NCBI RefSeq assembly: GCF_023502235.1
Contig: NZ_JAMFLY010000001.1
Span: 124,001-188,000 of the forward strand
Reading direction: 5' to 3'
Length of the DNA stretch: 64,000 nt
From: Flagellimonas myxillae
GTDB taxonomy: Bacteria; Bacteroidota; Bacteroidia; Flavobacteriales; Flavobacteriaceae
A program made the position numbers and the translations under genes. The notes under the pieces are model-generated. The model was not told the origin of the DNA, made no database searches, and worked only from the letters and a program-made list of their open reading frames with translations. Shown here piece after piece: positions 1 to 10,120 of the stretch (the stretch's first letter is position 1; each line of letters opens with the position of its first letter).

Positions 1-2930
1 TGTCTGTTGTTGACATTTCCGTTAGCATCAACTCCAGGTAAAATAAAGGTGTTTTCCCTGTCTATAGTCTCAGTAATCAATCCCCTACCTAGTAGTGTGG
101 AGATTGTAGATGAGTAAATATCACCACCTTGTGTCCAGTTCCACTGGAAACCTAAAGTGAAGTTTTTATAAGACAGGCTGTTTCTTACGTTAGCTACCCA
201 GTCTGGGTTTGGATCACCAATGATACCATCACTTGGATCTTGAACGTAGTTACCATCAGCACCTACAACATAGTTACCGGCAGCATCAGTTGCGATTCTG
301 CTTCCGAAGAATACACCAAGAGGTTCGCCTTCGATTGCAGCGTTACCCAAGTTGGAAAAACCGGAGTAAACTACTTGGTCAGTATCCAATCCTAAATTCG
401 TAACCGTAGTTTCGTAAGCTGTGAAGTTAAGGTTAGTGCTCCAATCGAAGTCACCTTCCTCATCCCCTCTGATCCAGTTTACACCTAAATCGATTTCAAC
501 CCCTTCAGACTCAATCTCACCAATGTTGGTCGCTGTTACTGTAAATCCAGTAGCAGGATCAAGAGGTCTGTCCAAAATCAAATCGTTGGTCTTTCTCTGG
601 TAGATGGAAGCATCCAATGTAATTCTGCTGTCCCACCATCTGGATTCGATACCAATTTCGATTTCTTCCAAAGTTTCAGGCTGTAGATTAGGGTTACCCA
701 AACGAGTTCCTGTAGTATTGGTTACAACATTCTGTCCAGTACCATCTTGCACATCCTGAGTGTCCAAGATCAAAGTACTTGCAACGGGGTAGTTGGTAGT
801 CAATACATCAAAGTTTGCAGAAACTCCGATACCACCTCGAATCTTCAAGTAGTTCAATACATTTTCAGATTTCAAACCATCGATCGCCGCTGTTGGAATA
901 AATGACAAACTTGCGGAAGGATAGAACTGAGACCTGTTATCCTTAGAGAAGTTGGATACCCAGTCGTTCCTAGCTGCAACAGTTAAGTATAAGAAGTTGT
1001 CATAGTCAAAATCTGCCTGGGCATAAACCCCTGCAATGTTCAACTCACTGAAAGTTTGAATCTCGTTCTGGTTCAAGAAGTTGAAGTGTCTTAGTACTCC
1101 AAATACTTGCTGACCATCACTAGCTACACCATTTTGGTCGAAAACAGTTCTTCTTGTGGTTGCCCCAACGTTAAATGTAGAACCAATTTTTTCGGTAAGA
1201 TCATAATCTCCGTTGATAACAAGGTTATGGTCCCAAATCGTATTGGTGTTGTTCCAAGTTTCATATACACCACTTGCCAATCTAACATCACCGGAGTTAC
1301 TGTTGATACCTCCTTTGTTTTGGAAGTTGGTGTTGTTCTCGCTATAAACATCGATACCGGCACGGTAAATAATGTTTAAGTTGTCATTCAGTTCATATTG
1401 TACAGTTGCCTGTCCAAACACCCTGTTGGTCTCCTGATTGGTCTCAGCATTATTAATTGTCCAAAGTGGGTGCTGAATGGAGTTGTTCTGTCTGTAGTAA
1501 ACACTACCACCAGTAATTGGATCCTGGAATGGAAGACCTTGTACGTCGATACTTCTTGGAGTAAACCAAAGGTCACCAAATACAGAAGAACCTGTACCTG
1601 TTGCTCCGTTACCCTGGCTCAATGCTACAGGAGGAGAGATGAACTTGGTTCTTGCAAAGTTAACGGTACCATTAATGGTGAATTTATTGGACAATTGCGC
1701 TCTACCACCAAGAGATAGTGTGTTACGAGTAACACTGTTGTTTGGGGTAAATCCATTATCCTTTAAATAACCATAGTTCATGTTGTAACCAACCTTGCCA
1801 TCATCAGAAGTACCTCTTACGTTCACAGAAGTGTTGGCTACTGTTCCAGTCTTAAAGAAATTCTTTACACTGTCATAAGGTCTCCACTCATAACGCTGTC
1901 CCTGGAATTGTGGGAATGCAGCTTGAATAGCAGCAGTGGAAGTAGAGTATGGGTGAGCCAAGGTTCCTTGGTCATCAATTGCGGCTTGTGCACCCCATCC
2001 GGAAGCTCCCTCTCTTCTAAAGCTTGGTCCCCAGTTACTGAAGAACCATCCGAAAGACTGGTCGAATCCGTTACCGTACTCATCTTGATAATCTGGCAAA
2101 GAAGCGATCTGGTTAAAGAACATAGAAGAATTAACCGTGATCTCTGTCTTCTTTGGTCCGCTTTGCGACGATCCACCTTTAGTGGTGATCAAGATTACAC
2201 CGTTACGTCCTTGTGAACCGTAAAGTGTTGCAGCCGCAAGACCTTTAAGTACGTTTACGCTTTCTATACTGTTTGGGTCAAGGTCCAAGAATCTACTGGA
2301 ACCATTGTTACCGTTAACGAAATCCTGACGGTCTCCGTTTCTACCCATAGAGTTGGTGTCCGTACTGAAAGGAACACCATCAATGATGAACAAAGCTTGG
2401 TTACTACCACTAAAGGTAGTTTGACCCCTAATAACGATGTTGGTACCAGATCCGGAAAGACCACTCTGCTGGGTAATCTGTACCCCAGAAGCCTTACCTT
2501 GAAGTACCCTGGCCACATCACCTTCAGGACGTTGCTCCAAATCATCGGATCCAACTTCGGTTACTGCATAACCCAGAGCTTGCTTCTCCCTTTTAATACC
2601 AAGGGCCGTAACCACAACCTCTTCAAGCGCTTGGGTATCCTCTTCCATTTGAACATCGATTACGTTACTTGCACCAATGACCCTTCTGGCATCTCTCTGC
2701 CCTATGTAAGAAAAAAGAAGTGTCTGACCTTGACTGGCACTAATAGCATAGTTTCCGTCAAAATCTGTTTGGGTACCCGTAGTGGTACCTTCAACGACAA
2801 TGTTGACTCCAGGTAACGGAAGGCCGTCGGCATCCGTAACAGTACCCGTAATCGTATTGTCTTGTGCAAAAGAAACATGCACAACAAACGCCAATAACAG
2901 CGTTAACAATCCATTAAGTTTTGTTCTCAT
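1..2930 (-). CDS. SusC/RagA-family TonB-linked outer membrane protein (C-terminus beyond left edge)
   Basis: The reverse strand is open from the ATG at 2928-2930 to the window edge, giving 976 residues without a stop. A signal peptide (MRTKLNGLLTLLLAFVV...SFAQ) is followed by a carboxypeptidase-regulatory-like domain (about residues 23-105, with GTVTDADGLPLPGVNI). Next come the SusC hallmark region EEVVVTALGIKREKQALGYA, a TonB plug (VLQGKASGVQI, IRGQTTFSGSNQALFIIDGV) and a beta-barrel. The family imports oligosaccharides or peptides across the outer membrane with a SusD lipoprotein partner. That partner, if present, would lie beyond position 1. The substrate cannot be told. The frame is intact, so the truncation is only the window edge. 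Confidence 0.95.
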   Translation of the reverse strand, partial: MRTKLNGLLTLLLAFVVHVSFAQDNTITGTVTDADGLPLPGVNIVVEGTTTGTQTDFDGNYAISASQGQTLLFSYIGQRDARRVIGASNVIDVQMEEDTQALEEVVVTALGIKREKQALGYAVTEVGSDDLEQRPEGDVARVLQGKASGVQITQQSGLSGSGTNIVIRGQTTFSGSNQALFIIDGVPFSTDTNSMGRNGDRQDFVNGNNGSSRFLDLDPNSIESVNVLKGLAAATLYGSQGRNGVILITTKGGSSQSGPKKTEITVNSSMFFNQIASLPDYQDEYGNGFDQSFGWFFSNWGPSFRREGASGWGAQAAIDDQGTLAHPYSTSTAAIQAAFPQFQGQRYEWRPYDSVKNFFKTGTVANTSVNVRGTSDDGKVGYNMNYGYLKDNGFTPNNSVTRNTLSLGGRAQLSNKFTINGTVNFARTKFISPPVALSQGNGATGTGSSVFGDLWFTPRSIDVQGLPFQDPITGGSVYYRQNNSIQHPLWTINNAETNQETNRVFGQATVQYELNDNLNIIYRAGIDVYSENNTNFQNKGGINSNSGDVRLASGVYETWNNTNTIWDHNLVINGDYDLTEKIGSTFNVGATTRRTVFDQNGVASDGQQVFGVLRHFNFLNQNEIQTFSELNIAGVYAQADFDYDNFLYLTVAARNDWVSNFSKDNRSQFYPSASLSFIPTAAIDGLKSENVLNYLKIRGGIGVSANFDVLTTNYPVASTLILDTQDVQDGTGQNVVTNTTGTRLGNPNLQPETLEEIEIGIESRWWDSRITLDASIYQRKTNDLILDRPLDPATGFTVTATNIGEIESEGVEIDLGVNWIRGDEEGDFDWSTNLNFTAYETTVTNLGLDTDQVVYSGFSNLGNAAIEGEPLGVFFGSRIATDAAGNYVVGADGNYVQDPSDGIIGDPNPDWVANVRNSLSYKNFTLGFQWNWTQGGDIYSSTISTLLGRGLITETIDRENTFILPGVDANGNVNNR

Positions 2931-3269
2931 TTTAAAATTATTTGAATTAGCTAGGCGCTAAAATCATAATTTCATGTTAATAATCCAAACTAATTTTACT
3001 AAAATTTTAAGACCGTGTTTACAAATGGGAATGCTGTAAAATCACATTTGATAATTGTAGTGTCATCAATTCGAAGGACTAAAAATTATAAGAATGATGA
3101 TTTTGGGGCCAAATGAAAATGTGTTATGGAACCGTAAAAATGTCTAAACACCTGTTGTATTTGTAAAAAAGGGACCCTAAAGGACCTATAATAAAACAGT
3201 TTTTTGTTAAAAGGGGGTTGGGGTGAAATTGGTAGGGTAATAATTTGTAATTTATACCTTAATATATAT
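2931..3269. other. Divergent spacer between the SusC gene and an unknown secreted protein
   Basis: This 339-bp AT-rich spacer has no credible coding region. On the minus strand, 66 to 35 bases before the SusC start, TTTG (complement of 2986-2989) and TGATTTTA (complement of 2959-2966) are 19 bp apart. That is the spacing of the Bacteroidota TTTG-N19-TAnnTTTG promoter, but the -7 half has two mismatches, so it is a weak candidate. On the plus strand TAATTTG lies near 3243-3249, one base shorter than the -7 consensus. I see no repeat or RNA gene. Confidence 0.4.
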
Positions 3270-4055
3270 ATGGGTATGAGGTCAATAATTTTCATCATGT
3301 TTTTCTTCACCTCCGGATTGATGTTGTTGGCGCAACAAAGAGCCAATGTGCAACCTGGGGTCATTAGTGTCTATCAAAAAGGACTGCAAGGTATTGGGCC
3401 AGATTTTGGAAACAATCCTGCGTCAGAAAACTTCTACAGCCAAATGCGGGATAAATTTGCCGCTATGGGAATAGATCAAAAGTTGCAATTGAAGGATATT
3501 GAGGGGTCTATTTATGTTAACGATAAGTTTGAACCTGGGATAATTTTCTTCAAAGGAGAGGAGGAACGGAAGTTGTTTATGAGGTACAATGCTTTTAACG
3601 ATGAATTTGAGATTAAAAACTCGGATCTAAAGGGTGAAAGAGCATTGGCTTTGTTCAAGAATAAAGACATTTCGTGCTTGCTAGGTAGTGCAACTTTTTC
3701 CTATATGAGCCATATGGATAAAAAAGGGGAGTCTGCAGAGTCCTATTTAAAGGAGTTATTGGTTACTGGGGATTATCGGTTATTGGAGCAACAGAAAAAG
3801 AAGTTCAAGGAGGGGAAGAAAGCCAAAACCTCCCATGCTGTTTCCTTTCCCCATCGCTTTGTGGATGAGGTTCATTATTATATACAAGTAGGAGAAAAAG
3901 TTCCTATGTATGCCCCTTCAAAGAAAAAAGAGTTGATCGCCCTGCTTCATGTTGGCCATCAGGAAAGTGTGAAAAAATTCATCAAGGAAAAAGGTATCGA
4001 TATAAAAACCCAAAAAGGATTGACCAATGTACTGATCTTTGCTGGAAATCTGTAG
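3270..4055 (+). CDS. Conserved-looking secreted protein of unknown function
   Basis: A 261-residue protein is read from the ATG at 3270; a second ATG lies two codons later. The N-terminus MGMRSIIFIMFFFTSGLMLLAQQ is a typical Sec signal peptide ending at AQQ. An upstream extension to 3204 would put 22 unlikely residues before it, so I reject that start. The mature protein is soluble, mixed alpha/beta and lysine-rich (QQKKKFKEGKKAKTSH near residue 175). It shows no motif I recognise. It sits alone between a divergent SusC gene and the ribosomal promoter, so context gives no clue. I assign no function; periplasmic location is inferred from the signal peptide. Confidence 0.75.
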   Translation: MGMRSIIFIMFFFTSGLMLLAQQRANVQPGVISVYQKGLQGIGPDFGNNPASENFYSQMRDKFAAMGIDQKLQLKDIEGSIYVNDKFEPGIIFFKGEEERKLFMRYNAFNDEFEIKNSDLKGERALALFKNKDISCLLGSATFSYMSHMDKKGESAESYLKELLVTGDYRLLEQQKKKFKEGKKAKTSHAVSFPHRFVDEVHYYIQVGEKVPMYAPSKKKELIALLHVGHQESVKKFIKEKGIDIKTQKGLTNVLIFAGNL

Positions 4056-4172
4056 GGTTTAGGTGGGATTGGAGTCTTCAAAAAATCTACCTTAAAAGCC
4101 GTTATTTTCCCCCGTGCTTTTTGGTGTATAAATTTGATTTTCAGAACGGATCGGAAATTTAATCTTAAGGGA

Positions 4173-4203
4173 TTTGAATTATTCCGAAATATCACTACAT
4201 TTG
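4173..4203 (+). promoter_or_regulatory. Promoter of the str-S10-spc-alpha ribosomal block
   Basis: TTTG at 4173-4176, exactly 19 bases, then TACATTTG at 4196-4203 match the Bacteroidota housekeeping consensus TTTG-N19-TAnnTTTG in every defined position. Transcription would start near 4208-4212, about 40 bases before the rpsL ATG at 4249. No other perfect match is seen upstream of any gene in this window. Confidence 0.85.
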
Positions 4204-4206
4204 CAG

Positions 4207-4230
4207 CCCTCAAAACGAGGGTTGTTTTGA
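4207..4230 (+). promoter_or_regulatory. Short leader hairpin before rpsL
   Basis: CCCTC (4207-4211) pairs with GAGGG (4217-4221) around AAAAC, followed by TTGTTTTGATTTTT. It lies right at the predicted transcript start. It could stabilise the 5' end or act as a weak attenuator. With only 5 bp of stem its role is uncertain. Confidence 0.4.
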
Positions 4231-4248
4231 TTTTTAATAGAAGTTTTA

Positions 4249-4623
4249 ATGCCAACAATTTCACAATTAGTACGAAAAGGAAGAGCCACAATTACCAAGA
4301 AGAGTAAATCGGCTGCTTTGGATTCGTGCCCTCAGCGAAGAGGGGTTTGTACGCGTGTTTATACGACTACGCCTAAGAAACCTAACTCTGCCATGCGTAA
4401 AGTGGCAAGGGTAAGGTTAACCAATGGTAAGGAAGTTAACGCATACATCCCTGGCGAAGGACACAACCTCCAAGAGCACTCGATAGTATTGGTTAGAGGT
4501 GGAAGAGTTAAGGATTTACCCGGTGTACGTTACCACATTGTTCGTGGTGCATTGGATACCGCAGGGGTAGCAGGTAGAACGCAACGTAGATCAAAATACG
4601 GCGCAAAACGTCCTAAAAAATAA
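4249..4623 (+). CDS. rpsL: 30S ribosomal protein S12
   Basis: A 124-residue protein, the same length as in E. coli, colinear throughout. S12 lies at the decoding centre and is the site of streptomycin resistance mutations. The conserved loop [12 protein letters not shown] (residues 40-51) and KDLPGVRYH keep the lysines found in streptomycin-sensitive strains. It is the first gene of the block, 45 bases after the predicted promoter, and 6 bases precede rpsG. The upstream region is A/T-rich and has no Shine-Dalgarno sequence, as is usual in this phylum. Confidence 0.99.
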   Translation: MPTISQLVRKGRATITKKSKSAALDSCPQRRGVCTRVYTTTPKKPNSAMRKVARVRLTNGKEVNAYIPGEGHNLQEHSIVLVRGGRVKDLPGVRYHIVRGALDTAGVAGRTQRRSKYGAKRPKK

Positions 4624-4629
4624 GAAGCG

Positions 4630-5106
4630 ATGAGAAAAAGACAGGCGAAAAAAAGACCGTTATTGCCAGATCCAAGGTTTAACGACCAGCTGGTTACCCG
4701 CTTTGTGAACATGATGATGTGGGACGGAAAAAAATCCGTTGCCTTTAAGGTTTTTTACGATGCCATCGACATTGTAGATGAAAAAAACCAAGACGAAGAA
4801 AAAGAAGCTTTGGAACTTTGGAAAGATGCCCTTTCCAATGTAATGCCACACGTTGAAGTAAGAAGTAGAAGAGTAGGTGGTGCTACATTTCAGATTCCTA
4901 TGCAGATTCGTCCAGACCGTAAGATTTCCACTGCCATGAAATGGTTGATCAGCTATGCTAGAAAGCGTAATGAAAAATCCATGGCCCAAAAATTGGCTGC
5001 TGAAATTTTAGCTGCTGCCAAGGAAGAAGGAGCTGCTGTCAAGAAAAGAGTGGATACCCACAAAATGGCAGAAGCCAATAAAGCATTCTCACACTTTAGA
5101 TTCTAG
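4630..5106 (+). CDS. rpsG: 30S ribosomal protein S7
   Basis: A 158-residue S7, which nucleates assembly of the 30S head and contacts tRNA at the exit site. The start [17 protein letters not shown] and the motif [13 protein letters not shown] are diagnostic. It has a bacteroidete-style lysine-rich N-terminus and slightly longer acidic insert ([16 protein letters not shown], about residues 50-67) than the E. coli protein. It lies 6 bases after rpsL and 8 bases before fusA in the classic str order. Confidence 0.99.
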   Translation: MRKRQAKKRPLLPDPRFNDQLVTRFVNMMMWDGKKSVAFKVFYDAIDIVDEKNQDEEKEALELWKDALSNVMPHVEVRSRRVGGATFQIPMQIRPDRKISTAMKWLISYARKRNEKSMAQKLAAEILAAAKEEGAAVKKRVDTHKMAEANKAFSHFRF

Positions 5107-5114
5107 TCAAAACA

Positions 5115-7241
5115 ATGTCAAGAGATTTAAAATACACAAGGAATATAGGTATTGCGGCGCATATTGATGCCGGAAAAACCACTACTACTGAGCGTATTCT
5201 TTTTTACACAGGTGTAAGTCACAAGATTGGTGAGGTGCACGATGGTGCGGCGACTATGGACTGGATGGAGCAGGAGCAGGAGCGTGGTATTACCATTACC
5301 TCTGCAGCTACGACCTGTACATGGCAATTCCCCACTGAAAATGGTCAGCCAACAGCTGATGCAAAAGGATACCACTTTAATATTATCGATACTCCCGGAC
5401 ACGTGGACTTTACCGTTGAGGTAAACCGTTCCCTTCGTGTTTTGGATGGATTGGTCTTTTTGTTCAGTGCGGTTGATGGGGTAGAGCCCCAGTCCGAAAC
5501 TAACTGGAGATTGGCCGATAACTATAAGGTGCCTCGAATTGGTTTCGTAAACAAAATGGACCGTCAAGGTTCCAACTTCTTGAACGTGTGCAAGCAGGTT
5601 CGTGAGATGTTGGGTTCCAATGCCGTACCAATTGTTTTGCCGATCGGTGAAGAAGCTGACTTTAAAGGTATCGTTGATCTTGCCAAGAATAGGGCGATCG
5701 TATGGCACGATGAGAATTTTGGTTCTACGTTCGATGTGATCGATATTCCTGCTGAAATGCAAGATGAGGTTAAAGAATATAGAGCTGCGTTGATCGAGGC
5801 GGTTGCGGAATATGATGAGGAGTTGATGGAGAAATTCTTTGAAGATGAAGATTCCATTACTGAAGAAGAAGTTCATGCTGCTTTGAGAGCTGCTGTTATG
5901 GATAGGGCTATCATTCCTATGGTTTGTGGTTCCTCCTTCAAAAACAAAGGGGTTCAATTCTTGTTGGATGCTGTATGTCGTTATTTACCTTCTCCTTTGG
6001 ATAAAGATGATATCGTAGGTACAGATCCCGATACAGGAAATGAAATCACAAGAAAGCCAGATCCAAAAGAACCGTTCTCTGCTTTGGCATTTAAGATTGC
6101 TACCGATCCTTTCGTTGGTCGTTTGGCTTTCTTTAGAGCTTACTCAGGACGTTTGGATGCAGGTTCTTATATCTTGAACAACCGTTCAGGTAAAAAAGAG
6201 CGTATCTCCCGTATCTATCAAATGCACTCCAACAAGCAAAATGCAATTGAGTACATCGAAGCTGGGGATATTGGAGCTGCGGTTGGATTTAAGGATATCA
6301 AGACGGGTGATACCATGTCTTCCGAAAAACATCCCATCGTACTTGAAAGTATGGACTTCCCTGATCCGGTAATCGGTATCGCGGTTGAGCCTAAAACCAA
6401 GGCCGATGTTGATAAATTGGGAATGTCTTTGGCTAAATTGGCCGAAGAGGATCCAACCTTCCAGGTTAAAACCGATGAAGCTTCAGGTCAGACCATTATT
6501 TCAGGTATGGGTGAGCTTCACTTGGATATCATCGTTGATCGTCTAAGAAGGGAGTTCAAGGTTGAGGTGAACCAAGGTCAACCTCAGGTTGAGTACAAAG
6601 AAGCATTGACTGCTACAGCGAACCACAGGGAGACTTACAAGAAACAGACCGGTGGTCGTGGTAAATTTGCGGATATCGTATTTACTATGGAGCCTGCTGA
6701 AGAAGGTCAGGCCGGACTAGAGTTCATCAATGAAATTAAAGGAGGTAACATTCCTAAAGAATATATCCCATCTGTTGAAAAAGGATTCAAAGAGGCCATG
6801 AAGAATGGTCCTTTGGCCGGATTTGAGATGGATAGTATGAAGATTACCCTTAAGGATGGGTCATTCCACCCTGTGGATTCCGATTCCCTATCCTTTGAAC
6901 TTGCTGCCAAGTTAGGTTACAAAGTGGCCGCTAAAGCTGCAAGAGCTGTGTTGATGGAGCCGATTATGAAATTGGAAGTGTTGACACCAGAGGAAAACAT
7001 GGGTGATATCGTTGGTGACTTGAACCGAAGAAGAGGTCAAGTAAACAACATGGATGATAGAGCTGGTTCCAAAGTAGTAAAAGCTGAGGTACCACTTTCC
7101 GAAATGTTTGGATATGTAACTGCTTTGAGAACATTGTCTTCCGGTAGAGCAACTTCAACTATGGAATTTTCACATTACGCAGAAACTCCTACCAATATTG
7201 CAGAGGAAGTAATTAAATCTGTAAAAGGGGTAACCGCTTAA
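5115..7241 (+). CDS. fusA: Elongation factor G
   Basis: A 708-residue translocation GTPase of the classical EF-G type. The G1 motif AHIDAGKT is at residues 15-22, DTPGH near 92 and NKMD near 146. Domains II-V follow in full length, including the [14 protein letters not shown] segment of domain IV. It catalyses GTP-driven tRNA-mRNA movement after peptide transfer. The str operon here continues directly into rpsJ 13 bases later with no tuf gene between, so EF-Tu is encoded elsewhere. Confidence 0.99.
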   Translation: MSRDLKYTRNIGIAAHIDAGKTTTTERILFYTGVSHKIGEVHDGAATMDWMEQEQERGITITSAATTCTWQFPTENGQPTADAKGYHFNIIDTPGHVDFTVEVNRSLRVLDGLVFLFSAVDGVEPQSETNWRLADNYKVPRIGFVNKMDRQGSNFLNVCKQVREMLGSNAVPIVLPIGEEADFKGIVDLAKNRAIVWHDENFGSTFDVIDIPAEMQDEVKEYRAALIEAVAEYDEELMEKFFEDEDSITEEEVHAALRAAVMDRAIIPMVCGSSFKNKGVQFLLDAVCRYLPSPLDKDDIVGTDPDTGNEITRKPDPKEPFSALAFKIATDPFVGRLAFFRAYSGRLDAGSYILNNRSGKKERISRIYQMHSNKQNAIEYIEAGDIGAAVGFKDIKTGDTMSSEKHPIVLESMDFPDPVIGIAVEPKTKADVDKLGMSLAKLAEEDPTFQVKTDEASGQTIISGMGELHLDIIVDRLRREFKVEVNQGQPQVEYKEALTATANHRETYKKQTGGRGKFADIVFTMEPAEEGQAGLEFINEIKGGNIPKEYIPSVEKGFKEAMKNGPLAGFEMDSMKITLKDGSFHPVDSDSLSFELAAKLGYKVAAKAARAVLMEPIMKLEVLTPEENMGDIVGDLNRRRGQVNNMDDRAGSKVVKAEVPLSEMFGYVTALRTLSSGRATSTMEFSHYAETPTNIAEEVIKSVKGVTA

Positions 7242-7254
7242 ATTTTTCAGCAAG

Positions 7255-7560
7255 ATGAGTCAAAAAATTAGAATTAAGCTTAAATCTTATGATCACAATT
7301 TAGTGGATAAATCTGCTGAGAAAATTGTGAAAACAGTTAAGACAACAGGTGCTGTGGTAACCGGACCTATTCCGTTGCCAACGCACAAAAAGATATTTAC
7401 GGTTTTGCGTTCGCCTCACGTGAACAAGAAATCGAGAGAGCAATTTCAACTAAGTTCATACAAGAGATTGCTTGATATTTATAGTTCTTCTTCAAAAACT
7501 ATTGATGCTTTAATGAAATTAGAGCTTCCAAGTGGTGTAGAAGTCGAAATAAAAGTGTAA
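7255..7560 (+). CDS. rpsJ: 30S ribosomal protein S10
   Basis: A 101-residue S10 with the conserved core [20 protein letters not shown] and the segment [26 protein letters not shown]10 is a 30S head protein that also serves as NusE in antitermination complexes. It lies 13 bases after fusA. A structured 169-base spacer with a terminator-like hairpin follows it, so rpsJ expression may be partly uncoupled from the genes downstream. Confidence 0.99.
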   Translation: MSQKIRIKLKSYDHNLVDKSAEKIVKTVKTTGAVVTGPIPLPTHKKIFTVLRSPHVNKKSREQFQLSSYKRLLDIYSSSSKTIDALMKLELPSGVEVEIKV

Positions 7561-7729
7561 GTTTGCACGCCCTTAGAGAAAAGGGTTGACATGTCCTGAG
7601 CTGCGTGCGAAGGAAAAACGGGAAAAAGAAAAATATCTGGGTCACAGAATCTTTTCTTTGACCCAATTTTTTTGCCAAGCATTTGCATTGGCACATTGAA
7701 AAATTAAATAATTGATTAATTAAATATTT
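7561..7729 (+). promoter_or_regulatory. Structured rpsJ-rplC spacer with terminator-like hairpin (candidate r-protein leader)
   Basis: GCACGC (7565-7570) pairs with GCGTGC (7603-7608) and encloses CCTT/AAGG (7571-7574/7581-7584). A second element follows: TGGGTCA (7638-7644) with TGACCCA (7659-7665), inner AGAA/TTCT pairs, then a run of seven T (7667-7673), which has the form of an intrinsic terminator. A third hairpin, TGCCAA/TTGGCA, spans about 7673-7693. The spacer is by far the longest in the S10 gene set. In E. coli and Bacillus the S10 operon is controlled by leader structures, one of which is bound by L4, encoded here two genes downstream. Autoregulatory attenuation is therefore my inference. 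Confidence 0.6.
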
Positions 7730-8347
7730 ATGTCTGGGTTAATAGGAAGAAAAATCGGCATGACCAGCATCTTCGACGAGAATGGAAAGAACATTCCATG
7801 TACCGTTCTTGAAGCTGGACCATGTGTGGTTACCCAAGTCAGAACCGAAGAGGTAGACGGGTACAGTGCCCTTCAACTAGGTTTCGATGACAAGGCAGAA
7901 AAGCGTGCAAACAAGGCCGAATTGGGCCATGTTAAAAAAGCTGGCGCTTCTCCAAAGAAAAAAGTCGTTGAATTCCGGGATTTTGAAGGTGAATACAAAT
8001 TGGGTGACACCGTAGGTGTTGATTTATTTGTTGAAGGTGAATTTGTTGATGTAGTAGGTACATCAAAAGGAAAAGGATTCCAAGGAGTTGTGAAGCGACA
8101 TGGTTTTGGTGGAGTTGGACAGGCTACACACGGTCAGCACAACCGATTAAGGGCTCCTGGTTCCATTGGTGCGGCCTCTTATCCAGCCCGAGTATTCAAA
8201 GGCATGAAAATGGCCGGTAGAATGGGTGGTGAGAGAGTGACAGTTCAAAACTTGAGAGTATTGAAAGTGGTTCCTGAGAAAAACCTTATCGTAGTGAAAG
8301 GTGCAGTTCCAGGCCATAAAAATGCTTACGTAACAATTGAGAAGTAA
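7730..8347 (+). CDS. rplC: 50S ribosomal protein L3
   Basis: A 205-residue L3, an early-assembling protein near the peptidyl transferase centre. It opens with [20 protein letters not shown]. The conserved extension loop [13 protein letters not shown] and the [14 protein letters not shown] stretch carry the glutamine normally methylated in other bacteria. Its stop overlaps the rplD start by one base (TAATG), which suggests translational coupling. It is the first gene after the structured spacer. Confidence 0.99.
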   Translation: MSGLIGRKIGMTSIFDENGKNIPCTVLEAGPCVVTQVRTEEVDGYSALQLGFDDKAEKRANKAELGHVKKAGASPKKKVVEFRDFEGEYKLGDTVGVDLFVEGEFVDVVGTSKGKGFQGVVKRHGFGGVGQATHGQHNRLRAPGSIGAASYPARVFKGMKMAGRMGGERVTVQNLRVLKVVPEKNLIVVKGAVPGHKNAYVTIEK

Positions 8348-8976
8348 TGAAGGTTGCAGTTTTAGATATCAAAGGAAAAGATACAGGAAGAAAGGTTGAC
8401 CTTTCTAAGGATGTATTTGGAATAGAGCCTAATGAGCATGCCATCTACTTGGATGTTAAACAGTATTTGGCCCATCAAAGGCAAGGTACCCACAAGGCCA
8501 AGGAAAGAGCTGAGATCGCTGGAAGTACCAGAAAAATCAAGAAGCAAAAAGGTACAGGTACCGCTAGGGCCGGTAGTATCAAGTCTCCTATTTTTAGGGG
8601 AGGTGGTAGGATCTTTGGTCCTAGACCGAAAGATTACCAACAAAAATTGAACAAAAACGTTAAGCGATTGGCCAGAAAATCAGCCTTGACGTTGAAGTCC
8701 AAAGAGAAGGCAATCACTGTTGTTGAGGACTTCAGTTTTGAGGGGCCAAAGACAAAGGATTTCAAAGCGTTTTTGACCTCATTGGGCATCGAAAACAAAA
8801 AGTCTCTTATCGTATTGGGTGGCTCGAATAATAATGTATATTTGTCGTCGCGCAATTTGGAGCGTTCTGAAGTTGTAACTAGCTCAGAAATAAGTACTTA
8901 CAAGATTGTTAATGCAAACAATGTAGTGCTTACCGAGAGTGCTTTGGAAGGAATAGAATCGAACCTTAAGAAATAA
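8347..8976 (+). CDS. rplD: 50S ribosomal protein L4
   Basis: A 209-residue L4. The central loop [17 protein letters not shown] (near residues 62-78) lines the peptide exit tunnel and is the known site of macrolide resistance changes. In E. coli free L4 represses its own operon by binding the S10 leader. The structured spacer two genes upstream would be an equivalent place for this, but that is inference. It starts inside the rplC stop codon. Confidence 0.99.
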   Translation: MKVAVLDIKGKDTGRKVDLSKDVFGIEPNEHAIYLDVKQYLAHQRQGTHKAKERAEIAGSTRKIKKQKGTGTARAGSIKSPIFRGGGRIFGPRPKDYQQKLNKNVKRLARKSALTLKSKEKAITVVEDFSFEGPKTKDFKAFLTSLGIENKKSLIVLGGSNNNVYLSSRNLERSEVVTSSEISTYKIVNANNVVLTESALEGIESNLKK

Positions 8977-8983
8977 GAATATC

Positions 8984-9274
8984 ATGAGTGTGTTGATAAA
9001 ACCAATCATTACGGAAAAAATGACCGCTGATAGCGAGCTTTTCAATCGTTATGGTTTCTACGTTGACCCAGCGGCCAACAAGCTTCAAATCAAAGAGGCA
9101 GTAGAGGCTACTTATGGTGTTTCTGTGGAAAAGGTGCGTACCATGAATTATGGTCCAAATCGTAAGAGTCGTTATACAAAAACAGGAATCCAACACGGGA
9201 AAACCAATGCTTTGAAAAAAGCGATCGTTGACGTGGCGGAAGGTGATATTATTGATTTTTACAGTAATCTATAA
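8984..9274 (+). CDS. rplW: 50S ribosomal protein L23
   Basis: A 96-residue L23, the protein at the tunnel exit that docks trigger factor and SRP. The N-terminus MSVLIKPIITEKMT and the segment NKLQIKEAVEATYGVSVEKV are typical. It is 7 bases after rplD and 9 before rplB. Confidence 0.98.
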   Translation: MSVLIKPIITEKMTADSELFNRYGFYVDPAANKLQIKEAVEATYGVSVEKVRTMNYGPNRKSRYTKTGIQHGKTNALKKAIVDVAEGDIIDFYSNL

Positions 9275-9283
9275 AGACGAGAA

Positions 9284-10108
9284 ATGTCAGTTAGAAAATT
9301 AAAACCGATAACCCCTGGACAGCGTTTTAGAGTAGTAAACGGATTTGACGCGATTACTACTGATAAGCCGGAAAAAAGCTTGCTTGCTCCGTTAAAAAAG
9401 TCAGGTGGTAGGAACAGTCAAGGAAAAATGACCATGCGCCATAGAGGTGGGGGTCATAAGAGAAGATATCGAGTCATCGATTTCAAGAGGGATAAGCAAG
9501 GTGTGGATGCCACTGTGGTTTCTATCCAATACGATCCCAACAGAACTGCATTTATCGCCTTGGTGGAATACAAAGACGGTGAGAAAAGATATGTAGTGGC
9601 CCAAAACGGTCTGCAGGTAGGTCAGAAGATTTCTTCTGGTGAAAAAGCTGCACCAGAAATTGGAAATGCACTTCCATTGAGTGAGATTCCATTGGGTACC
9701 ATCATTTCCTGTATTGAACTTAGACCGGGTCAAGGTGCTGTAATGGCACGTAGTGCCGGTACATTTGCCCAGTTGATGGCCAAGGACGGAAAGTTCGTAA
9801 CCATTAAGTTGCCTTCTGGTGAGACCCGTATGGTGTTGGCCAATTGTTTGGCAACCGTAGGTGCGGTATCCAACTCTGACCACCAATTGTTGGTATCTGG
9901 TAAAGCAGGTAGAAGCAGATGGTTGGGTAGAAGACCAAGAACTAGACCAGTAGCTATGAACCCTGTTGATCACCCAATGGGTGGTGGTGAAGGAAGGGCT
10001 TCCGGAGGTCACCCAAGATCTAAGAACGGTATCCCAGCTAAAGGGTTCAGAACCCGTTCCAAGACCAAGGACACCAATAGATATATCATAGAACGTAGAA
10101 AGAAATAA
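9284..10108 (+). CDS. rplB: 50S ribosomal protein L2
   Basis: A 274-residue L2, needed for subunit joining and peptidyl transferase activity. Diagnostic segments are [20 protein letters not shown] near the N-terminus and the C-terminal [15 protein letters not shown], which holds the conserved histidine important for activity. Length matches the family. A long reading frame on the opposite strand (9401-10012) is an antisense artefact of this conserved gene. Confidence 0.99.
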   Translation: MSVRKLKPITPGQRFRVVNGFDAITTDKPEKSLLAPLKKSGGRNSQGKMTMRHRGGGHKRRYRVIDFKRDKQGVDATVVSIQYDPNRTAFIALVEYKDGEKRYVVAQNGLQVGQKISSGEKAAPEIGNALPLSEIPLGTIISCIELRPGQGAVMARSAGTFAQLMAKDGKFVTIKLPSGETRMVLANCLATVGAVSNSDHQLLVSGKAGRSRWLGRRPRTRPVAMNPVDHPMGGGEGRASGGHPRSKNGIPAKGFRTRSKTKDTNRYIIERRKK

Positions 10109-10120
10109 AAGAAAAAGTAA

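Noticed and set aside
1107..2816. Several frames of 60-139 codons on both strands
   Set aside because: All lie within the open SusC frame that runs off the left edge; the SusC reading has continuous family similarity.
2959..2989. SusC promoter as a firm call
   Set aside because: Spacing is right, but the -7 element has two mismatches, so it is only mentioned in the spacer entry.
5127..5957. 276-codon reading frame on the minus strand
   Set aside because: Antisense to fusA; no promoter, no domain; explained by the codon bias of fusA.
7677..7729. Possible second promoter before rplC (TTTG, 19 bases, TAAATAAT)
   Set aside because: The -7 half lacks TTTG, and the AT-rich run gives chance matches; not strong enough to list separately.
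9401..10012. Long reading frame (203 codons) on the minus strand
   Set aside because: It lies wholly inside rplB, antisense to a highly conserved gene, and its product looks like low-complexity antisense translation without any motif.
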